From: Nanohaloarchaea archaeon PL-Br10_U2g16
GTDB taxonomy: Archaea; Nanohalarchaeota; Nanosalinia; Nanosalinales; Nanosalinaceae
Direction of reading: 5' to 3'
Length of the DNA: 20,776 nt
NCBI GenBank assembly: GCA_001563995.1
Contig: LKMV01000007.1
Location: forward strand, 1-20,776
Made by a program: the position numbers and the translations under genes. The notes beneath the pieces are model-generated. The model saw nothing but the letters and a program-made list of their open reading frames with translations. It did no database searches and was not told where the DNA came from. This document shows positions 1 through 6,564 of this stretch, one piece after another (positions within the stretch are counted from its first letter, which is position 1; each line of letters starts with the position of its first letter).

Positions 1-405
1 ATCGTAGCGGATGTCTTCTTTAATGATTTCAAATACCAGTATGAAAGCTATTTCCTAGCTGCGGACCTGGTTGTCCTTTTTGTGTTTATAGGAGATCTAT
101 CTTTCAAGTTTAAACGAGCGTCAAGCTGGGAAGGGTTTCTTAGGAAGGAATGGCTAGAGATTTTAGCAGTCATGCCGTTTTTCTGGATATTTAGGCTTTT
201 AGAAAGCGTGATTAGGCTTGGAGAGCTGGCCCAGGAGATCCTACATCTGATAGCCAGATCCGGTAGGCTGGTCAGACTGTTTGCTGCGTTTAATGTAGCG
301 GTCCCAAGACACCAACGTTTCCATAACTTTCTGAAGAAGATCACAGGATCTGAGCGGTTCAAGGAAGCGACCAGATTTTACAGGCATCCTGATGATGAAA
401 GCTGA
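1..405 (+). CDS. Voltage-sensor-like membrane protein, C-terminal part (5' end outside window)
   Basis: The frame is open from base 1 to a TGA at 403-405, giving 134 residues, so the true start lies upstream of the window. Residues about 17-33 form a hydrophobic helix ending in an acidic residue and a basic patch (FVFIGDLSFKFKR). A second helix near residues 50-60 follows an Arg/Lys-Trp stretch and ends in a proline (LEILAVMPFF). A third, Arg-spaced segment follows (IARSGRLVRLFAAF). This order resembles the S2-S3-S4 part of the voltage-sensor fold of the ion-transport family. No pore helix or selectivity filter follows: the protein ends in a basic, soluble tail of about 35 residues. It could be a stand-alone sensor-like protein rather than a channel. 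The family call is inference from helix pattern only. Confidence 0.6.
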   Translation: MVADVFFNDFKYQYESYFLAADLVVLFVFIGDLSFKFKRASSWEGFLRKEWLEILAVMPFFWIFRLLESVIRLGELAQEILHLIARSGRLVRLFAAFNVAVPRHQRFHNFLKKITGSERFKEATRFYRHPDDES

Positions 406-451
406 ACGATAACTTATAGGTAACTCTTCGGATATGGAGGCTCTCAGTCTT

Positions 452-489
452 CTTATTAAGTAGGGAGACCGGATTTTGGGTTAAGGTGA
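452..489 (+). promoter_or_regulatory. Candidate TATA box and Shine-Dalgarno for the 69-aa gene
   Basis: CTTATTAAG at 452-460 lies about 27 nt before a likely transcript start near 482. AGGTGA at 484-489 is complementary to the archaeal 16S 3' end and sits six bases before the ATG at 496. The very short leader would therefore be almost entirely ribosome binding site. Confidence 0.45.
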
Positions 490-495
490 ATCAAA

Positions 496-705
496 ATGGA
501 TAAGATAAGCTTCGAATGTATCGAATGCGGAAATAGGATACAGAGGGATGTGTTTGGGATAGGCCATGCGGTAAAAAGCCTGGCCAGGAAGATTTCCGAT
601 CAGAAAGAATGCTGTAGCGATCCTTACTACATAGACTCTAAGGGTCACCGCAGGATTCCCAGAAAAAGCTCTTTTATTGAGAGAATAACTTCAATAAGGG
701 CTTAA
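496..705 (+). CDS. Small Cys-containing hypothetical protein (69 aa)
   Basis: The start is fixed by an AGGTGA Shine-Dalgarno six bases upstream of the ATG. The protein has a CIECG motif (C8, C11) and an adjacent Cys pair (EECCSDP, near residues 39-40). These four cysteines could bind one zinc ion or form a redox site. The rest is basic (RRIPRKSS), which is unusual in this mostly acidic proteome and may point to nucleic-acid contact. I do not recognise a family. The stop codon overlaps that of the convergent DUF123 gene: the four bases TTAA at 702-705 hold both stops. Confidence 0.7.
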   Translation: MDKISFECIECGNRIQRDVFGIGHAVKSLARKISDQKECCSDPYYIDSKGHRRIPRKSSFIERITSIRA

Positions 706-1154
706 AAGTTCTTTTCTATTTTAAATTCCTGTTTCCTGTACTCTTCAAACTTTTGAGTGGTTTTACTGAAGCTTTCACGTACTTTCTCGGAGAGTTTGCT
801 GTCTCGGTATCTTAGATGTGAGCCGCATTTACAGTCGGAGCATCCAAAGCTCTGGATCGGTTCTGCATCAATACGTTCGGCAATCCTACATTCTTCTTTC
901 TCCGAGGTAAGAAATATCTCCTTAATCTCAGAGGAGCTGTTAGAGCTGAGATAATCTATATGCCATCTCTTTCTTGTCTTCTGACCTTCGCTAATCTTGA
1001 TGTGGTTAAAGATCCTTTTTATTCCTCCGGGTCCGAAAGCGCTGCCTGTATAGCTGTAAAATCCTTTATTGAACTTGATATATCCCAAGCTTCCGACCTC
1101 TACAGTTTCTTCGGAGCTGAGCTTGATCAGTAAAGTGTAGGTGGCTTTTTCCAC
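702..1154 (-). CDS. DUF123 family protein, GIY-YIG nuclease-like (150 aa)
   Basis: The family's conserved blocks are present in order: YTLLIKL at the N-terminus, GFYSYTGSAFGPGG (residues 31-44, the GIY-YIG-like core), RWHIDYL (63-69), an EEC near 87-89, and FGCSDCKCGSHL (103-114). DUF123 proteins are widespread in archaea and are structurally related to GIY-YIG nucleases, but the substrate is not established. The Cys/His-rich end block could bind metal. A GTG start at 1152-1154 is chosen because the family motif begins at once and a TATA-like box (1180-1187, minus strand) lies 26-33 bases upstream, as expected for a leaderless mRNA. The stop overlaps that of the upstream 69-aa gene. The last 30 residues are Lys/Glu-rich and probably a flexible or coiled tail. 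Confidence 0.88.
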   Translation of the reverse strand: MEKATYTLLIKLSSEETVEVGSLGYIKFNKGFYSYTGSAFGPGGIKRIFNHIKISEGQKTRKRWHIDYLSSNSSSEIKEIFLTSEKEECRIAERIDAEPIQSFGCSDCKCGSHLRYRDSKLSEKVRESFSKTTQKFEEYRKQEFKIEKNF

Positions 1155-1179
1155 GGTAGGAAGGTTTTGAAAGTACAGA

Positions 1180-1187
1180 GTTTAAAG
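1180..1187 (-). promoter_or_regulatory. TATA box for the DUF123 gene
   Basis: On the minus strand CTTTAAAC lies 26-33 bases before the GTG start at 1154, the right spacing for a leaderless transcript. Because TTTAAA is palindromic the same bases sit directly before the divergent DUF192 start, where they are too close to act as its TATA box. Confidence 0.5.
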
Positions 1188-1188
1188 T

Positions 1189-1536
1189 ATGACTATGGTG
1201 AAGATTGAGGTCGAAAAGACCGGTAGTACTATAGAAGCCGAACTGGCTGACAGTATACTGTCCCGGGCGAAAGGTCTTAGCTTCCGGAGCTCAGGAAAGA
1301 TGTTGTTCAAGTTTCCAACGGATGTAAACGCTCCTATAGATATGATGTTCCTCTCCGATCCGCTTTTTCTCTACTTCATGGATTCCGAGAAGAAAGTTAT
1401 AGAAGTACAGAAAGCGGAACCGTGGAGTTGGAATCCTAAGACCTGGAAGCTTTACTCGCCGTCGGATAGCTACCGCTACATGCTGGAATCGTTCGAAGAT
1501 CTAGGCTTGGAGCAGGGAGATAGGTTAGTCTTCTGA
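1189..1536 (+). CDS. DUF192 family protein (115 aa)
   Basis: The protein shows the DUF192 pattern: ADSILSRAKGLSFR (residues 20-33), GKMLFKF, PIDMMFLSDPLFLYFMD (about 49-65), a Val-rich strand (KKVIEVQ), a Trp/Pro loop and YRYMLES near residue 100. DUF192 domains are small beta proteins found in bacteria and archaea, often exported or near membrane proteins. This one has no signal peptide, so it is probably cytoplasmic. Function is unknown. Two starts are possible, ATG 1189 and ATG 1195 (MVKIEVEK); neither has a clear ribosome site. It diverges from the DUF123 gene with only 34 bases between starts. Its last 12 bases overlap the end of the convergent acidic protein gene. Confidence 0.85.
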   Translation: MTMVKIEVEKTGSTIEAELADSILSRAKGLSFRSSGKMLFKFPTDVNAPIDMMFLSDPLFLYFMDSEKKVIEVQKAEPWSWNPKTWKLYSPSDSYRYMLESFEDLGLEQGDRLVF

Positions 1537-1872
1537 TACGGGTTGAAGATGTTTCTTAAAGTCCTCAAGCTTCTGGTTTCCTACCAGGGGTCTTGAGACA
1601 AACTCTCCGTCGTTTATAATCAGTTGTGGCTTCCTGAGTGTGGAACTGCCTTCCGAGTAGATATCTAGTTCGCCCAGTTCGCCTCTTTCTCTCAGCCTAT
1701 AAAGGTCGTTTTCTCTGTCTTCATCAAGATACTCGGGGTTCCTTAACTCTAGAGTTTCTAAATCTGCTATAGGATACTCTTCATCGGTATCTTGAAAGCT
1801 GATCTTTAGATTTTCCCAAGAATAACTTTCGCCTTCAATGGTGATGCCTTCGGTATGAGTGTTTTCCGGCAT
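1525..1872 (-). CDS. Acidic hypothetical protein (115 aa; longer GTG start possible at 1917)
   Basis: I do not recognise a family. The frame could begin at GTG 1915-1917 (130 aa), but the ATG at 1870-1872 is preferred because an AT-rich TATA-like box (plus-strand 1895-1902) lies about 23-31 bases ahead of it, fitting a leaderless mRNA. The shorter protein is soluble, has no signal peptide or Cys, and is rich in Asp/Glu, matching neighbouring genes and arguing that the frame is real. A central Arg/Glu-rich stretch (YRLRERGELGELDIY) may be helical; the C-terminal part has an IINDGEFVSRPLVG strand-like segment. Convergent overlap of 12 bases with the DUF192 gene. Confidence 0.6.
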   Translation of the reverse strand: MPENTHTEGITIEGESYSWENLKISFQDTDEEYPIADLETLELRNPEYLDEDRENDLYRLRERGELGELDIYSEGSSTLRKPQLIINDGEFVSRPLVGNQKLEDFKKHLQPVSED

Positions 1873-1894
1873 AATGAATATTTGTTTTCCAACG

Positions 1895-1902
1895 GATAAA
1901 TG
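1895..1902 (-). promoter_or_regulatory. TATA box for the acidic hypothetical gene
   Basis: On the minus strand the sequence reads CATTTATCC and ends about 22 bases before the ATG at 1872. This spacing is the reason for preferring the internal ATG over the upstream GTG. Confidence 0.45.
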
Positions 1903-1917
1903 TTTTGGATACTCCAC

Positions 1918-1925
1918 GATTTAAG
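1918..1925 (+). promoter_or_regulatory. TATA box for nmd3
   Basis: GATTTAAG is centred about 26 bases before the ATG at 1947. No Shine-Dalgarno is present, so nmd3 is probably transcribed leaderless. Confidence 0.5.
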
Positions 1926-1946
1926 TCTTGAAATAGATAGTAGGTT

Positions 1947-2627
1947 ATGGAGCTTACAAAGTTCTGCCCGAGATGCGGAAAAGAGACGGAGAAGCTTTAC
2001 GGTGAGGAGAAAAAGCTTTGTCCTGAATGTTATCCGGAAGACAATGATCTGCTTCAGATTCCGGATACCGTAGAGCTGGATATATGTGAGGTCTGTGGAA
2101 GGCTGAGAAAACATGGAGAATGGCTAGAAGAGTATACTTTAGAGGATCAGCTTTCCGCAAGGTTTGAAGAGTTCTCAGTGGAGGATGTAAGGATGGAGCT
2201 CCAGTACTGGGAGGAAGACGACAGGATGTTTGTCAGGGTGCACGCATTCAAGTCGGAGATCAAGGATGAGTACGATACCGAGATAAGGTATAACAAGGAG
2301 CAGTGTAACACCTGTTCACGTTTTGAAGGCGGTTTTTTCAAGGTAAAGATGCAGCTGAGAGGAGAAAAAGACCTGGAAAGGATATCTAACCGGGTGGCAG
2401 ACACTGCTGCAGAAGTAACCAATGAGGACAGGAAGGATTTCATGTCCAACGTTGAAGAGGCGGATGGCGGATATAACTTCTTCTTTTCGACTGAGAAGAT
2501 TGCTCGAGAGATATTAGATATGTTAAAGGCTAAACACAATCCTGAGGTAAAACGTAGCTACGAGCTGATAGGAGAGGAGGACGGCCAGGAGGTTTACAGG
2601 AATGTGATATCAGTCAGGTTGGGTTGA
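1947..2627 (+). CDS. nmd3: Archaeal Nmd3-family protein (226 aa)
   Basis: Four Cys pairs are visible: CPRC (C7, C10), CPEC (C25, C28), CEVCG (C47, C50) and CNTC (C120, C123). The first three with the pattern FCPRCGK...LCPEC...CEVCGR...W match the zinc-binding N-terminus of Nmd3, and EADGGYNFFFSTEKIAREIL (residues 171-190) matches its conserved C-terminal region. Eukaryotic Nmd3 binds the 60S subunit as an export and maturation factor; the archaeal form is thought to act in large-subunit assembly in the cytoplasm. The length is on the short side for the family. The start codon is supported by a TATA box at leaderless distance. It lies close to aIF1A, Rio1 and the Dim2-like protein, which also act on ribosomes. 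Confidence 0.88.
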   Translation: MELTKFCPRCGKETEKLYGEEKKLCPECYPEDNDLLQIPDTVELDICEVCGRLRKHGEWLEEYTLEDQLSARFEEFSVEDVRMELQYWEEDDRMFVRVHAFKSEIKDEYDTEIRYNKEQCNTCSRFEGGFFKVKMQLRGEKDLERISNRVADTAAEVTNEDRKDFMSNVEEADGGYNFFFSTEKIAREILDMLKAKHNPEVKRSYELIGEEDGQEVYRNVISVRLG

Positions 2628-2670
2628 GAAACTGATAGGAAATTTCTTTGTTACAGTTTACTGTATCCTG

Positions 2671-2706
2671 TTTTAATACAGATCAGAGCAAATGTTATGG
2701 TGAGGT
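2671..2706 (+). promoter_or_regulatory. Promoter and Shine-Dalgarno for a 34-codon ORF
   Basis: TTTTAATA at 2671-2678 is TATA-like and predicts a transcript start near 2700. GAGGT at 2702-2706 could serve the ATG at 2716 with a nine-base spacer. A small dyad (TACAG-TTTA-CTGTA, 2652-2665) lies directly upstream of the TATA-like box. Confidence 0.35.
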
Positions 2707-2715
2707 CGATCAAAT

Positions 2716-2820
2716 ATGTTATCAGATGCCAACACGAGGAACTTCGAGACCGAGTTAAAATTCAAAGAACCGAAAGGAGGTCCTACCCTGAAAAAGATGA
2801 AGCCGAATGTAAAAGCTTGA
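2716..2820 (+). CDS. Possible small basic protein (34 aa)
   Basis: This short frame runs from ATG 2716 to TGA 2818-2820 with a plausible SD and TATA box and codons typical of the neighbours. The product is Lys-rich toward its end (EPKGGPTLKKMKPNVKA), with no hydrophobic segment. In an otherwise acidic proteome a small basic product suggests RNA or ribosome contact, and it sits between nmd3 and aIF1A. I do not recognise a family. A competing 53-codon frame from ATG 2697 overlaps it and looks less natural. The region could also be only an untranslated leader. Confidence 0.4.
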   Translation: MLSDANTRNFETELKFKEPKGGPTLKKMKPNVKA

Positions 2821-2830
2821 AAAAGTCTGT

Positions 2831-2840
2831 TTATTTAAAA
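2831..2840 (+). promoter_or_regulatory. TATA box for aIF1A
   Basis: TTATTTAAAA is centred 28 bases before ATG 2864 and no SD is present. The geometry supports a leaderless transcript and ATG 2864 rather than the in-frame TTG at 2855. Confidence 0.6.
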
Positions 2841-2863
2841 AGCTCCACCTCGTTTTGATTGTT

Positions 2864-3178
2864 ATGCCGGAAGATGAAGAAGAACAAGGAGTAGGACGTG
2901 TACGTGAACCTGAAGGAAAAGAGGTATTAGGAATCGTATTAAGAAAGGAAGGTGGAGGAAAGTACAGGGTCTACTGCACAGACGATAATGAGAGAATCTG
3001 TAGAATTCCGGGTTCTAAAAAGAGAGGTATATGGGTCAAAAGAGACTCTGTAGTGCTTATCGAACCTTGGAAGGTTCAAGGCGATGAAAAAGGAGATATA
3101 GTACAGAGTTACTCCCAAGCGGAAACCGAATGGCTGGAAGATAACGGATATCTAGGAGAGATAAGCGAGTTTCTGTAA
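2864..3178 (+). CDS. eif1A: Translation initiation factor aIF1A (104 aa)
   Basis: The protein is an OB-fold factor with the archaeal aIF1A pattern: an acidic N-terminal tail, EVLGIVLRKEGGGKYRVYC (about residues 20-38), ICRIPGSKKRGIWVKRDSVVLIEPW (about 45-69) and a C-terminal DIVQSYSQAETEWLEDNGYL. It binds the A site of the small subunit and helps place the initiator tRNA and mRNA. Length is typical. The frame extends upstream to a TTG at 2855, but the ATG at 2864 fits the TATA spacing. It heads the conserved aIF1A - Rio1 - KH protein - Top6B - Top6A order known from many euryarchaea, here interrupted by a small membrane protein gene. Confidence 0.93.
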   Translation: MPEDEEEQGVGRVREPEGKEVLGIVLRKEGGGKYRVYCTDDNERICRIPGSKKRGIWVKRDSVVLIEPWKVQGDEKGDIVQSYSQAETEWLEDNGYLGEISEFL

Positions 3179-3201
3179 GGATTATCTGCAAATACCGCTA
3201 A

Positions 3202-3210
3202 CGATTTAAC
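3202..3210 (+). promoter_or_regulatory. TATA box for the 88-aa membrane protein
   Basis: CGATTTAAC is centred about 27 bases before ATG 3233, implying a leaderless transcript. The core GATTTAA is the same as in the nmd3 promoter. Confidence 0.5.
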
Positions 3211-3232
3211 GTTTCACGTTGTATCTTATTTT

Positions 3233-3499
3233 ATGGATAGCTACTGGAAGACAGCTGTTGTCTCAGTTGTAGGATTTTTAGCAACTATAACCGCTATAAC
3301 TATAATTAACAATCCTGAGGTATTCTCCGGAAACTTCTGTGGTTCTCTAGGAGATTTCTACAGCGGGCCAACCGCAGAAGTATGTATATCGCCGATAGAG
3401 TACTGGATGAGGGCAGCGGTCTACTGGCCGTACACAGTGTTTGCGACTGCCTTTGGAGTAGCTTTAGGTTACCGTTACCAAGAGAGCTTCCAGGAATAA
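3233..3499 (+). CDS. Small membrane protein, two helices (88 aa)
   Basis: Two hydrophobic segments are clear, about residues 6-26 and 61-80, joined by a loop of about 35 residues carrying two cysteines (NFCGSLG and EVCISP) that could form a disulfide if the loop is outside. The C-terminus is polar and acidic. I do not recognise a family. It has its own leaderless-type promoter, so it is not obliged to be co-expressed with aIF1A or Rio1. It separates these two genes, which are usually adjacent in euryarchaea, so it may be a later insertion. Confidence 0.72.
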   Translation: MDSYWKTAVVSVVGFLATITAITIINNPEVFSGNFCGSLGDFYSGPTAEVCISPIEYWMRAAVYWPYTVFATAFGVALGYRYQESFQE

Positions 3500-3560
3500 G
3501 ACATTATCTAATACCTGGCCGGCGACAGAAGGTTTCAATCTTCGGGAATAAATTATATTC

Positions 3561-4319
3561 ATGAACCAGGATCCAAGAGATTTTGAGGAACGTTGGAAGG
3601 AGAAGTCCCGCCAGATGTTTGACAGTTCAGAAGCTAAGAAGGCGTTCCAGAACGTCTTCGACCATAATACTTCTGAGACGATGTTGAAGATGGCGGATCA
3701 AGGAATAATCGGGAAGATGTACGGTGTGATAGAGTCGGGAAAGGAATCAGTGGTGTTTCTAGCTGACACGCCTGAAGGTGAAAGAGTGGTGGTTAAGATC
3801 TATATGACCCGTGCCGGGAACTTTAGGGAGATGAAACAGTATCTCAGAGGGGATAAACGTTTCAGAAACGTTAAAGACGATAGGAGGTCGGTTATCAACG
3901 AATGGACAAAGAAAGAGTATAGAAACCTGGAAAAAGCTCGGGAAGTCTTGAGATGTCCGAAGCCGATCGCTGTAAGGAACAATATACTGGTGATGGAGTT
4001 TATAGGCGAAGGTTTCAAACCTTACAAAAAGCTGAAAGAGGTAGAGATAGAGAACCCGGATCAGGGCTACAGAAACGTAATAGAAGCTGTGAAAAAGCTC
4101 TGGCAGGAGAAAAAGATAATCCATGGAGATCTATCCGAGTACAATATCTTGGTGGATGGAGAACAGAGACCGGTGTGGATAGATTTTTCACAAGGGGTCC
4201 ACAGGGACCATCCTGAAGCAAAAGAGCTTCTAAGACGCGATATTGATAGGGTTGCAGACTTCTTCGAGAGAGAAGGAGCGGATGTAGATCCGGTCAAGGA
4301 TTACGAATCTATGTTTTAA
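3561..4319 (+). CDS. rio1: Rio1-type serine protein kinase/ATPase (252 aa)
   Basis: RIO-family atypical kinase acting in late maturation of the small ribosomal subunit. The visible order is: N-terminal helical region, nucleotide loop SGKESVVFLA (residues 59-68), catalytic Lys in VVVKIY (K79), helix with Glu (E119), hinge MEFIGEG (145-151), catalytic loop HGDLSEYNIL (D190, N195) and metal-binding IDFSQ (D208). All key residues are present. RCPKPIAVRNNILVMEF and the SEYN form of the catalytic loop favour Rio1 over Rio2, and the N-terminus shows no Rio2-type winged helix. Length is normal for archaeal Rio1. The next gene encodes a Dim2-like protein, a partner in small-subunit maturation. Confidence 0.95.
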   Translation: MNQDPRDFEERWKEKSRQMFDSSEAKKAFQNVFDHNTSETMLKMADQGIIGKMYGVIESGKESVVFLADTPEGERVVVKIYMTRAGNFREMKQYLRGDKRFRNVKDDRRSVINEWTKKEYRNLEKAREVLRCPKPIAVRNNILVMEFIGEGFKPYKKLKEVEIENPDQGYRNVIEAVKKLWQEKKIIHGDLSEYNILVDGEQRPVWIDFSQGVHRDHPEAKELLRRDIDRVADFFEREGADVDPVKDYESMF

Positions 4320-4387
4320 GTAGGCCTAAAGCCGAAATTTCTCTAGCACCATTATTTCCGACTTAGAGGCTCTGTATCTGAAATCAG

Positions 4388-4397
4388 TTATAAAAAA
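4388..4397 (+). promoter_or_regulatory. TATA box for the KH-domain gene
   Basis: TTATAAAAAA is centred about 31 bases before ATG 4424, giving a transcript start only a few bases ahead of the start codon. It indicates that the KH gene can be transcribed apart from rio1. Confidence 0.55.
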
Positions 4398-4423
4398 CTT
4401 CGTTAGAAAGTAGAACTGTAAGG

Positions 4424-4927
4424 ATGAAAGAGGTAAGGATACCGGAGGACCGTGTAGCGGTTTTGATAGGAGAGAAAGGAGAGACTAAGGAAGAGTTCGA
4501 AGAGGTCACTAACTGTGAGCTAACGATTGAGGACAACCTGGCACGGATCGAGGGAGATACTTTGGATGAGATGGATGCTCAGAATGCAGTGAAAGCAGTA
4601 GGTAGAGGTTTCAACCCGGATAAAGCGTTAAATGTAGTTGAAAAAGATAAGATTTTGCATCTGATTGATATCAATAATTACGCGGATACAGATAACTCCC
4701 GTGAAAGACTGAAAGGAAGGGTGATCGGCAGGAACGGTGAGACAAGAAGACATCTGGAGAAGGAAGGTAATGTAGAAATATCGGTTTATGGGAAGACTAT
4801 CGGGATTATAGGTGTGGCTCAGAACATCGAGATTGTCAACGAGGTAATTAACCAGCTTCTTAACGGCAGATCACATTCTTCTGCGTACAACTATCTGGAG
4901 AAGAACCAGGCAAAGATAAAGAGGTAG
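4424..4927 (+). CDS. dim2: Dim2/Pno1-like protein with two KH domains (167 aa)
   Basis: Two KH RNA-binding domains are seen. The first spans about residues 2-60 with VLIGEKGETKEEF (GxxG at 16-19). The second spans about 75-145 with KGRVIGRNGETRRHLE (GRNG at 102-105) followed by the strand VEISVYGKTIGIIG. The C-terminal SHSSAYNYLEKNQAKIK is typical of the archaeal relatives of Dim2/Pno1, which bind near the 3' end of 16S rRNA in pre-small subunits. It follows rio1 by about 100 bases, and Rio kinases and Dim2 act in the same pathway. Length is as expected. Its own TATA box is present. Confidence 0.9.
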   Translation: MKEVRIPEDRVAVLIGEKGETKEEFEEVTNCELTIEDNLARIEGDTLDEMDAQNAVKAVGRGFNPDKALNVVEKDKILHLIDINNYADTDNSRERLKGRVIGRNGETRRHLEKEGNVEISVYGKTIGIIGVAQNIEIVNEVINQLLNGRSHSSAYNYLEKNQAKIKR

Positions 4928-4930
4928 TGT

Positions 4931-4939
4931 TCAAAAATA
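4931..4939 (+). promoter_or_regulatory. Weak TATA-like box for top6B
   Basis: TCAAAAATA is centred about 25 bases before ATG 4960. It is a poor match to the archaeal TATA consensus, but position and lack of an SD suit a leaderless transcript. Confidence 0.3.
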
Positions 4940-4959
4940 CCGGGTGTAAAGAATAGTAT

Positions 4960-6552
4960 ATGCCAGACGGAATGGAACAAGAACCTGTGGAGGAAGGCTC
5001 CGACCATAGAGAGATTTCGGTCGCAGAGTTCTTCGAAAAGAACAAACACCTTTTAGGTTTTGAGAACCCTCAGAAATCTATCATAACCGTTGTCAAGGAG
5101 GCGGTCGACAACTCGCTTGACGCATGTGAGGAAGACAGTATTCTACCTGAAGTACATGTATTGGTCGATGAGATCGGAAATGATAAATGTAAAATTGAGA
5201 TAAGAGATAACGCTATAGGTCTGGACAGAGAGACAATTCCAAAGGTATTCGGTAAGCTTCTCTACGGTTCTAAGTTCCACAAGCTACAGCAGTCCAGAGG
5301 ACAGCAAGGTATAGGAATATCTGCAGCTGCTATGTATGCACAGCTAACTACGGGAGAGCCTGTAACTGTTTATTCAAAGCAGGAAGGCGAACCATGCCAC
5401 AAGTTTATTGTAAAAATTGATACTGAGAAGAACGAGCCTGAGATAATCGAGGATGAGATTGTAGATCCTGAAAGCGATCAGTTCCCGGGGGATAAGGACT
5501 ATTACTTTGACCACGGAACTTCTATAGAGCTTGATATCGAGGCCAAGTATACTAGAGGACACCACTCTGTACGGAACTATCTGAAACATACAGCTATCAT
5601 GAATCCGTACGCCAGGGTAGTGTTGAGAGAGCCTAATGGTAATAAAATAGAGTATCCACGTGTCTCCAAGGAGTTGCCTCCGAAACCTAAGGAGATAAAG
5701 CCTCACCCGAACGGTGTAGAGCTAGGAGTAGTTCTAAGGATGATAGACAATACGGATTCAAGGACAATCTCTTCATTCCTTCAGAACGAGTTTACAAGGG
5801 TTGGAAGAACATCTGCAGAGGAGATATGTGAAGAAGCGGATATCGATACCGGCAGAAGGCCGAACACCTTGGAGAAGGAAGAGGTAGAACAGCTACTGAA
5901 CGCTGCTGAAAAAGTTAAGCTTCAGAGCCCGCCGACCGACTGTCTGAGTCCGGCCGGAGAAGATTTAATGCTTAAAGGTCTGAAGAAAGAGCTCAACCCT
6001 GAGTACACAACCGCAGTAACCAGAAAACCATCTGTGTACTCCGGAAATCCTTATCAGGTAGAGGTAGGGCTTGCATGGGGCGGAGATATCGAAGACGAAG
6101 GCAGCTACAATGAGCTACGTTATGCAAACAAGGTTCCTCTGCTATACAAGAAATCCGCTTGTGTTACCACTAAAGCGGTAGAGGAAGTAGACTGGAGCCG
6201 TTACAACATCTCACAGAGCGGTGGAAGACCTAAAGGACCTTTATACATCTCCATACATATCGCATCGGTCTGGGTCCCTTTTACCTCCGAAGGTAAGGAA
6301 GCTGTAGCAAACTACGATCCTATAAGGAAAGAGATGAAGCTTGCATTGCAGGAAGCAGGAAGAAAGCTAGGAAAGTACCTGAAAAGGAAGGAGAGAAAAG
6401 AGATACAGGAAAAGAAAAAGAGAAAGCTTACATCTTACGCAAAAGAGATGGGTCCGGCGATCGCACAGCTAGCAGAAGAAGGAGATCCGGAAGAGATCGA
6501 AAACCAGATACAACAGATGGTAGAGCGGGACTACAACCCGGAGCAACTTTAA
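4960..6552 (+). CDS. top6B: DNA topoisomerase VI subunit B (530 aa)
   Basis: ATPase subunit of the type IIB topoisomerase that relaxes and decatenates DNA by double-strand passage. The GHKL fold is clear: N box KEAVDNSLDACEE (residues 46-58, E47/N51), G1 box IRDNAIGLD (81-89), then FGKLLYGSKFHKLQQSRGQQ and GIGISAAA (97-124). An H2TH-like segment follows (FTRVGRTSAEEICEEADI, near 275-292), then the transducer domain with RYANKVPLLYKK and SVWVPFTSEGKEAVA. A Lys/Glu-rich C-terminal helix ends the protein. Length is normal. All ATP-binding residues I can recognise are intact. Its stop is followed at once by AGGTGA, which serves the small ORF before top6A. Confidence 0.97.
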   Translation: MPDGMEQEPVEEGSDHREISVAEFFEKNKHLLGFENPQKSIITVVKEAVDNSLDACEEDSILPEVHVLVDEIGNDKCKIEIRDNAIGLDRETIPKVFGKLLYGSKFHKLQQSRGQQGIGISAAAMYAQLTTGEPVTVYSKQEGEPCHKFIVKIDTEKNEPEIIEDEIVDPESDQFPGDKDYYFDHGTSIELDIEAKYTRGHHSVRNYLKHTAIMNPYARVVLREPNGNKIEYPRVSKELPPKPKEIKPHPNGVELGVVLRMIDNTDSRTISSFLQNEFTRVGRTSAEEICEEADIDTGRRPNTLEKEEVEQLLNAAEKVKLQSPPTDCLSPAGEDLMLKGLKKELNPEYTTAVTRKPSVYSGNPYQVEVGLAWGGDIEDEGSYNELRYANKVPLLYKKSACVTTKAVEEVDWSRYNISQSGGRPKGPLYISIHIASVWVPFTSEGKEAVANYDPIRKEMKLALQEAGRKLGKYLKRKERKEIQEKKKRKLTSYAKEMGPAIAQLAEEGDPEEIENQIQQMVERDYNPEQL

Positions 6553-6558
6553 AGGTGA
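6553..6558 (+). promoter_or_regulatory. Strong Shine-Dalgarno ahead of the intersubunit small ORF
   Basis: AGGTGA begins directly after the top6B stop codon and lies six bases before ATG 6565. It is too far from the top6A start at 6700 to serve it, which is the main argument that the 44-codon frame is translated. Confidence 0.6.
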
Positions 6559-6564
6559 CAAAAA

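Noticed and set aside
391..405. C/D-box-like TGATGA...CTGA at the end of the first gene
   Set aside because: The boxes are only three bases apart, leaving no guide sequence, and they lie within coding sequence.
2697..2858. 53-codon frame from ATG 2697 overlapping the 34-codon ORF
   Set aside because: It has no SD at the right distance, runs through the aIF1A TATA box, and its composition (Arg, Cys, Ser-rich) looks like an out-of-frame reading.
3953..4216. 87-aa plus-strand frame within rio1
   Set aside because: Out-of-frame reading of rio1, whose catalytic motifs in the main frame are all intact.
5374..5706. 110-aa minus-strand frame opposite top6B
   Set aside because: The plus strand encodes conserved top6B, and the antisense product lacks acidic bias, start signals and recognisable motifs.
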